Positions 45,610 through 54,597 of a stretch of 64,000 bases of DNA are shown here, in pieces. The notes under the pieces are model-generated. The model made no database searches. It was not told the DNA's origin and saw only the letters and a list, made by a program, of their open reading frames with translations. Every line of letters begins with the position of its first letter. Position 1 is the stretch's first letter. This stretch comes from an uncultured Roseobacter sp. Lineage in GTDB: Bacteria > Pseudomonadota > Alphaproteobacteria > Rhodobacterales > Rhodobacteraceae. The stretch lies in contig NZ_CANMDB010000006.1 of NCBI RefSeq assembly GCF_947496515.1, positions 186,001-250,000 on the forward strand, in the 5' to 3' direction. A program made the translations under genes and the position numbers.

Positions 45610-48600
45610 ATGGGCCGCTTTTTCGTCACACGCCCGATCTTTGCCGCTGTCCTGTCGATCATTCTGTCGATCGTCGGCATGGTCTCCTACTTCCAGCTGC
45701 CCATCGAACAATATCCCGAGATTGCACCGCCCTCCATCGTGGTGCGGGCGAGCTACCCGGGTGCTGATGCGGCAACTGTTGCTGCCACGGTGGCCACACC
45801 GCTGGAGCAGGAGATCAACGGGGTGGAGAATATGCTCTACCTGTCGTCCTACTCCACCTCCGACGGGTCGATGAGCCTGACGATCACCTTCGAGCTTGGC
45901 ACCGATCTCGATGCCGCGCAGGTGCTGGTCCAGAACCGCGTGGCCATAGCGGAGCCGCGTCTGCCGCAGGAAGTGCGCTCGCTCGGTGTGACCACCACCA
46001 AATCCTCGCCCAACATCATGATGGTCGTGCATATGCTGTCACCGGACGACAGCTTTGACCAGCTCTATGTCTCCAACTATGCCCGCTCGCGCGTGCGCGA
46101 CAGGCTCGTGCGGCTCGACGGTGTCGGCGATCTGCAGATCTTTGGCGAGCGGGAGTTCTCCGCCCGGGTCTGGCTGGATCCTGACCGCCTGGCCTCTCTG
46201 GGGCTGACATCCGGCGATGTGGTGGATGCGCTGCGCGAACAGAACGTGCAGGTCTCCGGCGGGTCGTTGGGCGCGCCTCCCAACAGCACCGGCAGCGCGT
46301 TTGAGGTGGCCGTCACGACGCAGGGACGTCTGGAGACGCCGCGACAATTCGAGAATGTCATCGTCCGTGCCAGCGAAGATGGTCGTGTGGTGCGGGTACG
46401 CGATGTGGCGCGGGTCGAGATCGGGGCGCGCTCTTACGTCACGAACTCCTATCTCAACAACAGCCCCGCGGTCGCGCTCGGCATCTTCCAGCGTCCGGGT
46501 TCCAACGCGCTGGCCACCGCCGATGAGATCGTCGCCGTCATGGAGGATGTGTCGGAGGATTTCCCGCCCGGGCTCGAATACCAGATCGTCTACAACCCGA
46601 CAGAGTTCATCGCCTCTTCGGTCAACGCGGTCTACGAGACCATTCTGGAGGCGGTGCTGCTGGTGGTGATCGTGATCGTGGTCTTCCTGCAGAACTGGCG
46701 CACGGCGATCATACCCCTGCTGGCGATCCCGGTATCGCTGATCGGGACCTTCGCGGTGATGCTGGCGCTCGGGTTTACGCTCAACCTGCTGACGCTCTTT
46801 GGATTGATCCTCGCCATCGGGATCGTGGTGGATGACGCGATTGTGGTGGTGGAGAACGTGGAACGAAACATCGCCAACGGGTTAAGCCCACGCGATGCTT
46901 CCGCGCGCACCATGGACGAGGTGCAGGGCGCCATCATCGGCACCACCCTGGTGCTGATCGCCGTCTTTGTACCGTCTGCCTTTGTGCCGGGCATCACGGG
47001 TCAGTTCTACATGCAGTTCGCGGTGACCATTTCCGTGGCGACGGTGATCTCGTCCATCAACTCGCTCAGCCTGTCGCCCGCCATTGCGGCGATCCTGCTC
47101 AAATCCAAGGACGATGATGCGCGGCCCAGCCTGCTGGCGCGCATCTTCGGGCCTCTGGGGCGCGGTTTTAACCGCGGGTTTGATGCAGTGACGCGCGGCT
47201 ATACCCGGGTGATCTGCATGCTGGTGGGCACCACCGGCATGCTTGTGCTGTGTTTCGTGGTCTTTGCCGGACTGCTGGGGGCGACCTACTGGGTCAATGG
47301 CAAAGTGCCCACCGGCTTTATCCCCGAGGCGGATCAGGGCTATGCCATCGTGGTGGTACAATTGCCCGACGGCGCCTCGCTGGACCGCACGGACGAGGTG
47401 ATCCAGCAGGCCACCGAGATTGCATTGGACACGCCCGGCGTGACCAATGCCGTGGCCTTTGCGGGGTTCTCGGGTGCCACCTTTACCAATGCGACCAACC
47501 AGGGCGTGATCTTCACCACCTTCGAGAGCTTCGAGGACCGGCTTGAGAGCGGCTTGACCGGCGGCGCCATCGTCGGGCAGCTGTTCGGGCGGATGCAGGC
47601 GCTGCGCGAGGCGTTCATCATCGCCATCGCCCCCCCTCCGGTGCAGGGGGTTGGCACAGGCGGCGGGTTCAAGCTGCAACTGCGCGAAAACGAGAGCGCC
47701 GACATGGGCAGGGTCCTGAATACGGCCTACGCGCTGATGGGGGCCTCCCAGCAGTCGGATGAGGTGCAGGGGCTCTTTACCACCTTCTCCAATGGCTCGC
47801 CCCAAGTCTTTCTGGAGATCGACAGGGTCCGCGCGCAGATGCTGAACGTGCCCATCGGCGAGATCTTTGAGACGCTCGCGATCAACCTCGGGTCGGCCTA
47901 TGTGAACGACTACAATTCGCTGGGTCGCCTCTTTCAGGTGCGCGCACAGGCCGATCAGCGCTTCCGTCTGGAAGAGGCCGATATCGCCGCCTTGCGGGTG
48001 CGCTCGGCGACCGGTGATCTGGTGCCTCTGGGCACGCTGGTCTCCATCCGCGATACGGCAGGACCTGCGCTGGTGCAGAGGTACAACCAGCAGGTCTCCG
48101 TTCCCGTGCAGGGATCCGCCGCGCCCGGTGTGGCAACGGGCGACGCGCTCATTGCGATGGAGCAGCTGGCAGAGAGCGTGATGCCGCCGGGCATCGACTA
48201 CGAGTGGACCGAGATCGCCTTGCAGGAACGCAACCAGGGTAACACGGCGGCTTATATCTTTGCCTTCTCGGTGCTCTTTGCGTTCCTGTTCCTTGCCGCT
48301 CTCTACGAAAGCTGGGTACTGCCGGTGGCCATCATCCTCATCGTCCCGCTGGCGGTTCTGGCGGCACTTTTGGGTGTCATGTTCCGCGGCATGGACAACA
48401 ACATCCTGACGCAGGTGGGGTTGATCGTGCTGGTGGGGCTGGCGGCCAAGAACGCGATCATGATCGTGGAATTCGCCAAACAGGCGCAGGAGGAACGCGG
48501 GCTGGGCCCGGTCGACGCTGCCATCGAAGCGAGTCGGCTGAGATTCAGACCGATCCTGATGACCGCCTTTGCGTTCATCCTCGGGGTCGTGCCGCTGATG

Positions 48601-48777
48601 ATTGCTACGGGACCCGGAGCAGAGATGCGTCAGGCGCTTGGCACGGCGGTCTTCTTCGGGATGTCGGGTGTGACGTTCCTGGGGCTCTTCCTGACACCGG
48701 TGTTCTTTGTCGCGCTGCGCAAGGTTTTCCCCGGCGGACAGCCGAAAGAAACGAAAGCGACCGAGGGGGCAGCCTGA
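45610..48777 (+). CDS. RND multidrug efflux transporter (HAE1 family)
   Basis: A 1055-residue inner-membrane proton antiporter with 12 helices and two large periplasmic loops. GRFFVTRPIFAAVLSIILSI opens it, the proton-relay aspartates lie in GIVVDDAIVVVENVERN, and QVGLIVLVGLAAKNAIMIVEFAKQ is the conserved helix-11 motif. The length and motifs match AcrB/MexB-type pumps. Such pumps expel hydrophobic drugs, bile salts or solvents; specificity cannot be read off. It converges on mtlK with a 6-bp gap. Confidence 0.95.
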   Translation: MGRFFVTRPIFAAVLSIILSIVGMVSYFQLPIEQYPEIAPPSIVVRASYPGADAATVAATVATPLEQEINGVENMLYLSSYSTSDGSMSLTITFELGTDLDAAQVLVQNRVAIAEPRLPQEVRSLGVTTTKSSPNIMMVVHMLSPDDSFDQLYVSNYARSRVRDRLVRLDGVGDLQIFGEREFSARVWLDPDRLASLGLTSGDVVDALREQNVQVSGGSLGAPPNSTGSAFEVAVTTQGRLETPRQFENVIVRASEDGRVVRVRDVARVEIGARSYVTNSYLNNSPAVALGIFQRPGSNALATADEIVAVMEDVSEDFPPGLEYQIVYNPTEFIASSVNAVYETILEAVLLVVIVIVVFLQNWRTAIIPLLAIPVSLIGTFAVMLALGFTLNLLTLFGLILAIGIVVDDAIVVVENVERNIANGLSPRDASARTMDEVQGAIIGTTLVLIAVFVPSAFVPGITGQFYMQFAVTISVATVISSINSLSLSPAIAAILLKSKDDDARPSLLARIFGPLGRGFNRGFDAVTRGYTRVICMLVGTTGMLVLCFVVFAGLLGATYWVNGKVPTGFIPEADQGYAIVVVQLPDGASLDRTDEVIQQATEIALDTPGVTNAVAFAGFSGATFTNATNQGVIFTTFESFEDRLESGLTGGAIVGQLFGRMQALREAFIIAIAPPPVQGVGTGGGFKLQLRENESADMGRVLNTAYALMGASQQSDEVQGLFTTFSNGSPQVFLEIDRVRAQMLNVPIGEIFETLAINLGSAYVNDYNSLGRLFQVRAQADQRFRLEEADIAALRVRSATGDLVPLGTLVSIRDTAGPALVQRYNQQVSVPVQGSAAPGVATGDALIAMEQLAESVMPPGIDYEWTEIALQERNQGNTAAYIFAFSVLFAFLFLAALYESWVLPVAIILIVPLAVLAALLGVMFRGMDNNILTQVGLIVLVGLAAKNAIMIVEFAKQAQEERGLGPVDAAIEASRLRFRPILMTAFAFILGVVPLMIATGPGAEMRQALGTAVFFGMSGVTFLGLFLTPVFFVALRKVFPGGQPKETKATEGAA

Positions 48778-48783
48778 GCCCCC

Positions 48784-50283
48784 TTATCCTGCCGTCGGAG
48801 CAGCCCCCGTTTCCAGATACTGGGCGATTGTGGCCTCGCATCCCTGTGACCAAAGTGCTGTGAGCCAGGCAGCAAACGCAGGCGCAAAGACCGGGTCGTC
48901 GGCCAGATCGCCGTAGACCTGCCTTTGGTCAAGCCAGGCTGTAGGCCGGGCGCGGGCGGCCTGCGCTGCCTCGGTCAGCCGGTTCCAGTGGGGATCATTT
49001 GCCGCGATCCCGGATCCATCCTCGCGGGTGCCTTCGCACATCCGGGCCCACAGCGCCTCTGCCAGTGCCAGACCGGCGACGGGTGTGCCCGCCGCCAGCG
49101 CGTCGCGCAGGGTGGGCAGCAGAAATCCGGTGTGCCGGGACGACCCATCAAAGGCAACGCGCCGGGTCGTATCCACGATCCTCGGATTGGCAAAGCGTCG
49201 CTCGATCAGGGCCACGTAGTCTTGCGGTGTGGTGCCCGGAACGGCCGTCACATGGGGCGCGGTTTCCTCCAGTTGCACCTTGCGAAAGAACGCGGCGATC
49301 CGCGGATGCGCCATGCAGCCCGCGATGGTCTCGATCCCCAGGATCTCGCCCGCATTGGCAAGCAGCTGATGCCCCGCATTCAGGATGCGGATCTTCATCG
49401 CCTCGTAGCTGTGCACGTCATCCGTCAGTGTCGCGCCGACGTTTTCCCATTGGGGCCGCCCTGCACAAAAGCTGTCCTCGATGACCCATTGGCGAAAGTT
49501 CTCATGGGTGACCGGGGCGGCATCCTCGACCCCTAACGCGTGCACCAGCGCCAGCTCATTTGGTCCGGTCGCGGGCACGATGCAATCAACCATGGAGTTG
49601 GGAAAGGCGCCGTTGCTGTCGATCCAGTCCGCAAGGCCCGGATCGCTCAGCCGAGCGAGGGAGACGACCGTCTGACGCAGGATATCCCCGTTGCCCTGCA
49701 GGTTGTCGCAGCTTTGCCCGGTGAAAGGGCCATGCCCCGCCGCCCGCCGCACCGCGAGCGCCGCGACCATGGCGCCAAAGGCGCTGCGCGGCGTATCCGG
49801 GTGTGCTGCGTCGTGCTGCATGTCAGGGTGGACCGCGTCAAAGCCGCCCGTTGCGGGGTCTATATAGTAGCCGCCTTCTGTCACGGTCAGTGACACAATG
49901 CGGATCGCTGGATCAGACATCTGTGCAATCAGGGGGGCGTTGCCCTCCTCGATGGGGACGTAGCCGATCATCGCGCCCGTGACCTCGGCGCCGCCACCGG
50001 CGGGGTCGAGCTCCAGTAGGGTGGTCAGCCAGTCCTGCGCCTCCAGCCGCGCGCGTTGGACCGCATCGGCGGGCCGCACGCCCGCACCGATGATGGCCCA
50101 GTCGTGATCCAGCCCCTTCTGAAACAGACGGTGCAAGTACCACGCCTGATGCGCCCGGTGGAAGTTTCCCAGACCGATGTGCACGATGCCGGGGCGCAGG
50201 GCGCTGCGGTCATAGGTCGGTGTTCCGATGTGACCCGGCAGCGCCGCCAGCGTGCCATCTGCGAGCGGGATCGCCTCAGCCAT
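48784..50283 (-). CDS. mtlK: Mannitol 2-dehydrogenase (polyol dehydrogenase)
   Basis: NAD-dependent long-chain polyol dehydrogenase oxidising mannitol to fructose (also arabitol or sorbitol in relatives). The 499-residue protein has the N-terminal PGIVHIGLGNFHRAHQAWYL dinucleotide-binding motif and SLTVTEGGYYID, and the catalytic lysine region MKIRILNAGHQLLANAGEI. It is last in the polyol transport operon. A further in-frame ATG at 50310 is possible; neither has a strong ribosome-binding site. Confidence 0.93.
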   Translation of the reverse strand: MAEAIPLADGTLAALPGHIGTPTYDRSALRPGIVHIGLGNFHRAHQAWYLHRLFQKGLDHDWAIIGAGVRPADAVQRARLEAQDWLTTLLELDPAGGGAEVTGAMIGYVPIEEGNAPLIAQMSDPAIRIVSLTVTEGGYYIDPATGGFDAVHPDMQHDAAHPDTPRSAFGAMVAALAVRRAAGHGPFTGQSCDNLQGNGDILRQTVVSLARLSDPGLADWIDSNGAFPNSMVDCIVPATGPNELALVHALGVEDAAPVTHENFRQWVIEDSFCAGRPQWENVGATLTDDVHSYEAMKIRILNAGHQLLANAGEILGIETIAGCMAHPRIAAFFRKVQLEETAPHVTAVPGTTPQDYVALIERRFANPRIVDTTRRVAFDGSSRHTGFLLPTLRDALAAGTPVAGLALAEALWARMCEGTREDGSGIAANDPHWNRLTEAAQAARARPTAWLDQRQVYGDLADDPVFAPAFAAWLTALWSQGCEATIAQYLETGAAPTAG

Positions 50284-50358
50284 GGCGCGGCGCCAGTGTG
50301 GGGTGATCATATAGAGGCGCGCGGGTCAGCTCAGATCGGCGTGATAGCTCCGCGCCTG

Positions 50359-51363
50359 TCATGCGATGCGCAGTCCCTTGTCATCAAACCGGTGCAGCTG
50401 ATCGGGCCGTGGGGTCATATGGATCCGGTCACCGGTGGTAAAGCTCACCTCACCCGGTGCGCGCACCGTGATCGTCTCCGCCAGCCCGGTCTCATGCACG
50501 TGAAAGAACGTGTCAGAGCCCAGATGCTCTGCCACACCCACAGTGCCCTGCCACGTGCCGCTGGTCTCGGACACAGCGATATGCTCGGGGCGCACACCCA
50601 AGGTATGAGCATTGTGCTGGCCTGCCTCGGCACCGTCGATCAGGTTCATCTTGGGCGATCCGATAAAGCCCGCGACAAAGGTGTTGCGCGGGCTGCGGTA
50701 AAGCTCCAGCGGGCTGCCGACCTGTTCCACATAGCCCGCGCGCAGCACGACGATCTTGTCGGCCATGGTCATCGCCTCGACCTGATCGTGGGTTACGTAG
50801 ATCATCGTGGTGGCGAGCTTCTTGTGCAGCTCGCTGATCTCCATCCGCATGCCGACGCGCAGCGCCGCATCAAGGTTCGACAAGGGCTCGTCAAAGAGAA
50901 ACGCCGCAGGCTCGCGCACGATGGCACGCCCGATGGCCACCCGCTGACGCTGCCCGCCTGACAATTGCCCGGGACGGCGATCAAGGTAGTCCGTCAGGTT
51001 CAGGGCGGCCGCCGCCTGCGTGATCCGGCGGTCCTGCTCGGCGGGATCGATCCCCGCCATGCGCATGGGAAAGGCGATGTTCTTGCGCACCGACATATGC
51101 GGATAAAGTGCGTAGGACTGGAACACCATCGCAAGCCCGCGTTTGGCGGGGGGGATGTCGGTGGCGTCCTTGCCGTCAATGGTGATTTGACCGCTGGTGA
51201 TGTCCTCCAGCCCCGCAATCAGCCGCAGCAAGGTGGATTTACCACAGCCCGAGGGGCCGACGAAAACCGTGAACTCCCCGTCCTGAATGTCCAGATCCAG
51301 CGGCGGGATCACTTGCGTCTCGCCGAAACTCTTGGTCACACTTTTGAGCGTTATCTGTCCCAT
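50359..51363 (-). CDS. smoK: Sorbitol/mannitol ABC transporter ATPase (SmoK/MalK type)
   Basis: A 334-residue ATPase of the CUT1 sugar-importer class: Walker [10 protein letters not shown], signature [15 protein letters not shown], Walker [13 protein letters not shown], and a C-terminal regulatory TOBE domain (about 240-334, with [12 protein letters not shown]). AAGGAG lies 7 bp before the ATG at 51363. It follows the permease smoG by 10 bp. Confidence 0.92.
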   Translation of the reverse strand: MGQITLKSVTKSFGETQVIPPLDLDIQDGEFTVFVGPSGCGKSTLLRLIAGLEDITSGQITIDGKDATDIPPAKRGLAMVFQSYALYPHMSVRKNIAFPMRMAGIDPAEQDRRITQAAAALNLTDYLDRRPGQLSGGQRQRVAIGRAIVREPAAFLFDEPLSNLDAALRVGMRMEISELHKKLATTMIYVTHDQVEAMTMADKIVVLRAGYVEQVGSPLELYRSPRNTFVAGFIGSPKMNLIDGAEAGQHNAHTLGVRPEHIAVSETSGTWQGTVGVAEHLGSDTFFHVHETGLAETITVRAPGEVSFTTGDRIHMTPRPDQLHRFDDKGLRIA

Positions 51364-51373
51364 GGGGGGCTCC

Positions 51374-52204
51374 TTATTTGACCGCGCCGAAGGTGAGGCC
51401 GCGCACCAGTTGTTTCTGGCTGAACCAGCCCAGAATGAGGATCGGCGCGATGGCCATCGTCGATGCCGCGGAGAGCTTGGCGTAGAACAGCCCCTCCGGA
51501 CTTGAATAGCTTGCGATAAAGGCCGTGAGCGGAGCGGCCTTTGCCGCCGTCAGGTTCAGCGTCCAGAATGCCTCATTCCACGCGAGGATGAAGTTCAGCA
51601 GCAGGGTGGAGGCAATGCCCGGTATGGCCATGGGCGTCAGCACGTAGAGGATTTCGGATTTCAGGGTCGCCCCATCCATCCGCGCGGCCTCCAGGATCTC
51701 GCCGGGGATTTCGCGGAAGTATGTATAGAGCATCCACACGATGATCGGCAGGTTGATCAGCATCAGCACGATGGTCAGGCCGATGCGGCTGTCGAGCAGG
51801 CCCATCTGAATGAACAGGATGTAGATGGGGTAGAGAACGCCTACCGCGGGCAGCATCTTGGTGGACAGCATCCACAGCAGGATGTCCTTGGTCCGCCGCG
51901 AGGGCACGAAGGCCATGCTCCACGCCGCGGGAATGGCGATGATCAGGCCCAGAATGGTAGAACCACCGGCGATAAAGATCGAATTCCACAAAAAGCGGGC
52001 GTAGTTCGAGCGTTCCATCACCACGCTATAGTTCTCCAGCGTCCAGTCGAAGGCCAGGAATACGGGTGGATCGGCGATCGCGGTGGCCTCGGTCTTGAAG
52101 CTGGTCAGGATCGTCCAGAGGATCGGAAAGAAGATCAGCAAACCGATTGCCCAGGCAATGGCGGTGTTGAGCATCTTGCGGCGGGGGCTGACAGCACGGG
52201 CCAT
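51374..52204 (-). CDS. smoG: Sorbitol/mannitol ABC transporter permease (SmoG type)
   Basis: A 276-residue CUT1 permease with six helices and the coupling motif [25 protein letters not shown]. The family feature [24 protein letters not shown] follows helix 1. AAGGAGG lies 7 bp upstream of the start at 52204 in the 12-bp gap behind smoF, so it is translated from the same message. Confidence 0.92.
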   Translation of the reverse strand: MARAVSPRRKMLNTAIAWAIGLLIFFPILWTILTSFKTEATAIADPPVFLAFDWTLENYSVVMERSNYARFLWNSIFIAGGSTILGLIIAIPAAWSMAFVPSRRTKDILLWMLSTKMLPAVGVLYPIYILFIQMGLLDSRIGLTIVLMLINLPIIVWMLYTYFREIPGEILEAARMDGATLKSEILYVLTPMAIPGIASTLLLNFILAWNEAFWTLNLTAAKAAPLTAFIASYSSPEGLFYAKLSAASTMAIAPILILGWFSQKQLVRGLTFGAVK

Positions 52205-52216
52205 GAATAGTCCTCC

Positions 52217-53083
52217 TTACGCGTCCAGGTTCTTGCCGACGATGCGCATCAGGAAGATGGCAACGATGTTGGCAAGGATGATGGCGTAGATGCCGCCCGC
52301 CGATCCCAGACCGACGTTCTGGCTTTCAAGGACACGCTGGTAGATCAGGTAGGTGAGTGTCCGGCTGCCAAAGCTGCCCTGGGTGGTCACAAAGATCTCC
52401 GCAAAGATCGACAACAGAAAGATCGTCTGGATCAACACCACGATGGTGATCGCGCGGCTGAGGTGGGGCAAGGTGATGAAGCGAAAGCGCGACAGTGGCG
52501 GCGCGCCGTCCATCTCTGCCGCTTCCAGCTGTTCGCTGTCCAGCGACTGGATCGCGGTCAGCAGGATGAGCGTCGCAAAGGGCAACCACTGCCAGGACAC
52601 GATCATGACGATGGAGGTCAGAGGCGCCTGGCTCAGCCATTCCACGGGTGCGAGACCCACGAATTCGAAAAGATGCGACAAGAGCCCGTTCACAGGATCC
52701 ATGAACATGTTCTTCCAGACCAGCGCCGAGACGGTAGGCATCACGAAGAAGGGCGCGATCACGAGGATCCGCACGACCCCCTGGCCCCACATCGGCTGAT
52801 CCAGCAGGATCGCCAGCAAGACGCCAAAGACGATGGTGATCAGCAGCACGCCACCGACGATGATCAGCGTCGCCTGAACCGAGGGCCAGAAGGCGCTCGA
52901 GCTGACGAAGCGGACGTAGTTCTCAAAACCCACCCAGCCCTGATCGCCACCGCGCAGAGGCAGGTAACGCTTGAAGGAAAAATAAAGCGTCATGGTCAGC
53001 GGCACCAGCATCCAGCCCAGCAGGAGGACAACGGCAGGCGCCAGCATGAAGCGGGCAGCGGAACGGGAATGGGTAGTCGCCAT
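52217..53083 (-). CDS. smoF: Sorbitol/mannitol ABC transporter permease (SmoF type)
   Basis: A 288-residue permease of the CUT1 class with the signature EAAEMDGAPPLSRFRFITLPHL and helix-1 region FMLAPAVVLLLGWMLVPLTM. I chose the ATG at 53083 because GAGGAG lies 5-10 bp upstream; the frame extends to 53143 without homology-like sequence. A hairpin (53157-53179) lies between smoE and this gene. Confidence 0.92.
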   Translation of the reverse strand: MATTHSRSAARFMLAPAVVLLLGWMLVPLTMTLYFSFKRYLPLRGGDQGWVGFENYVRFVSSSAFWPSVQATLIIVGGVLLITIVFGVLLAILLDQPMWGQGVVRILVIAPFFVMPTVSALVWKNMFMDPVNGLLSHLFEFVGLAPVEWLSQAPLTSIVMIVSWQWLPFATLILLTAIQSLDSEQLEAAEMDGAPPLSRFRFITLPHLSRAITIVVLIQTIFLLSIFAEIFVTTQGSFGSRTLTYLIYQRVLESQNVGLGSAGGIYAIILANIVAIFLMRIVGKNLDA

Positions 53084-53156
53084 GACGGCTCTCCTCGCAG
53101 GTGTGTCCGAAACGGGCGCCCCGGGGTGGGGCGGTCGGGTCAACTCTTAAAGGATG

Positions 53157-53179
53157 GGGGCGCGACCGGGCCGCGCCCC
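53157..53179 (-). terminator. Intercistronic stem-loop after smoE
   Basis: GGGGCGCG (53157-53164) and CGCGCCCC (53172-53179) form an 8-bp GC-rich stem with a 7-nt loop, 16 bp after the smoE stop. Placement between the binding-protein gene and the permease genes suggests mRNA 3'-end protection or partial termination, raising SmoE relative to SmoFGK. Confidence 0.6.
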
Positions 53180-53195
53180 GGAAAGACGGCGTGGC

Positions 53196-54500
53196 TTAGT
53201 AGCCCGCTGCTTCCATTTCATCGGCGACGAGCGCCTGAGCATTGGCCAGGGCCTCTTCGGGCGTCTGCTGACCGGCCAGCATGGCGGAGAATTCCTGCCC
53301 TGCCGAGGTTCCGATACCGGCCCATTCGGGGATCGCCACGTACTGGATGCCGACATAAGGCACCGGATCCACGGTTGGGTTGTTCGGATCAGCCGCGTTG
53401 ATCGAATTCAACGTCATCTCCGCGAAGGGCACCTTCTGGTACTCGGGGTTCTCATAGAGAGATGTCCGGCTACCGGGAGGGACGTTCGCCCAGCCCTCGT
53501 TCTCAGCCACGAGCGCGAGGTATTCCTTGGACGTCGCCCAAGAGACGAACTTCTTGGCGGCATCCGTAGCATCGGACCCCGATGGCACAGCCAGCGCCCA
53601 GGCCCAGAGCCAGTTCGCCCGTTTGCCCACACCCGTATCAGGTGCCAGCGCAAAACCGACGCTATCGGCAACGGTGGAATCGGTCGGGTTGGTCACGAAG
53701 GACGCCGCAACTGTGGCGTCGATCCACATGCCGCACTTGCCCTGTTGGAAGAGCGCGAGGTTCTCGTTGAACCCGTTGGTCGCCGCGCCCGGAGGGCCCG
53801 CGTCGGTCATCAGATCATTGTAGAAGTTGATCGCCGCGCCCCATTCAGGGGTGTCGAGCTGCGGTGTCCAGTCCTCATCGAACCAGCGCGCGCCAAAGGA
53901 GTTGGCCACCGTGGTGATGAAGGCCATGTTCTCGCCCCAGCCAGCCTTGCCGCGCAGACAGATGCCGTAGATTTCACCTTCCTTGTCGGTCATGGCACGT
54001 GCGGCCTCACCGATGAACTCCCATGTGGGCGCCTCGGGCATCTCCAGCCCGGCGGCTTCCATCAGGTCGGTCCGGTACATAACCATCGAACTTTCGCCGT
54101 AGAAGGGGGCTGCGTACAGGGTGTCCTCATAGGACAGACCGGCGCGCATAGCGGGCAGGATATCGTCCACGTCGTACTCCGCCCCCAGATCGTCCAGCGG
54201 CACCAGCCAGTCCTGTGCGGCCCAGATCGGTGTTTCATACATGCCGATGGTCATCACGTCGAACTGACCGCCGTTGGCGGCGATGTCCTGGGTCACGCGC
54301 TGGCGCAGCACGTTTTCCTCAAGGGTGACCCATTCAAGCGTGATGTCGGGGTTGGCGTCGGTGAAATCGCTGGTCAGACCCTGCATTCGGATCATGTCGC
54401 CATTGTTGACGGTCGCGATGGTGACGGTTGTCTGGGCAAAAGCGGCCCCGGCAAAAAGAGCGAGCGCGCTCGCCGCACAAAATGCGGTTCTCAGATGCAT
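53196..54500 (-). CDS. smoE: Sorbitol/mannitol periplasmic binding protein (SmoE type)
   Basis: A 434-residue family 1 extracellular solute-binding protein with signal peptide MHLRTAFCAASALALFAGAA cleaved near FAQ. The body shows the pattern expected for SmoE: DMIRMQGLTSDFTDANPDITLEWV, APFYGESSMVMYRTDLMEAAG and ALFQQGKCGMWIDATVAAS. AGGGAGG lies about 6 bp upstream of the ATG at 54500, and a sigma-70-like promoter lies in the gap to the regulator gene. Confidence 0.94.
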   Translation of the reverse strand: MHLRTAFCAASALALFAGAAFAQTTVTIATVNNGDMIRMQGLTSDFTDANPDITLEWVTLEENVLRQRVTQDIAANGGQFDVMTIGMYETPIWAAQDWLVPLDDLGAEYDVDDILPAMRAGLSYEDTLYAAPFYGESSMVMYRTDLMEAAGLEMPEAPTWEFIGEAARAMTDKEGEIYGICLRGKAGWGENMAFITTVANSFGARWFDEDWTPQLDTPEWGAAINFYNDLMTDAGPPGAATNGFNENLALFQQGKCGMWIDATVAASFVTNPTDSTVADSVGFALAPDTGVGKRANWLWAWALAVPSGSDATDAAKKFVSWATSKEYLALVAENEGWANVPPGSRTSLYENPEYQKVPFAEMTLNSINAADPNNPTVDPVPYVGIQYVAIPEWAGIGTSAGQEFSAMLAGQQTPEEALANAQALVADEMEAAGY

Positions 54501-54536
54501 CCGTTATCCTCCCTGGTATTTGGATGTTCTACCACA

Positions 54537-54565
54537 ACTACACGTGCCACGGTGATTTTTGTCAA
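54537..54565 (-). promoter_or_regulatory. Sigma-70-type promoter of the smoE operon
   Basis: Reading the minus strand, TTGACA (54565-54560) and TGTAGT (54542-54537) are spaced by exactly 17 bp. The -35 box is a perfect match and the -10 box matches four of six. It lies 37 bp before the smoE start, between the LacI-type regulator gene and smoE, so smoEFGK-mtlK can be transcribed separately from the regulator. Confidence 0.6.
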
Positions 54566-54592
54566 TCAAAATTTTACGCGCGTCAAAAATCA
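54553..54592. promoter_or_regulatory. Candidate LacI-family operator (inverted repeat over the smoE -35 box)
   Basis: TGATTTTTG (54553-54561) and CAAAAATCA (54584-54592) are perfect inverted copies, and ACGCGCGT (54575-54582) between them is a perfect 8-bp palindrome with a central CG as in LacI-family operators. The left arm overlaps the -35 box. Repression by the product of the gene immediately upstream would explain the arrangement. Confidence 0.5.
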
Positions 54593-54597
54593 AGGGA

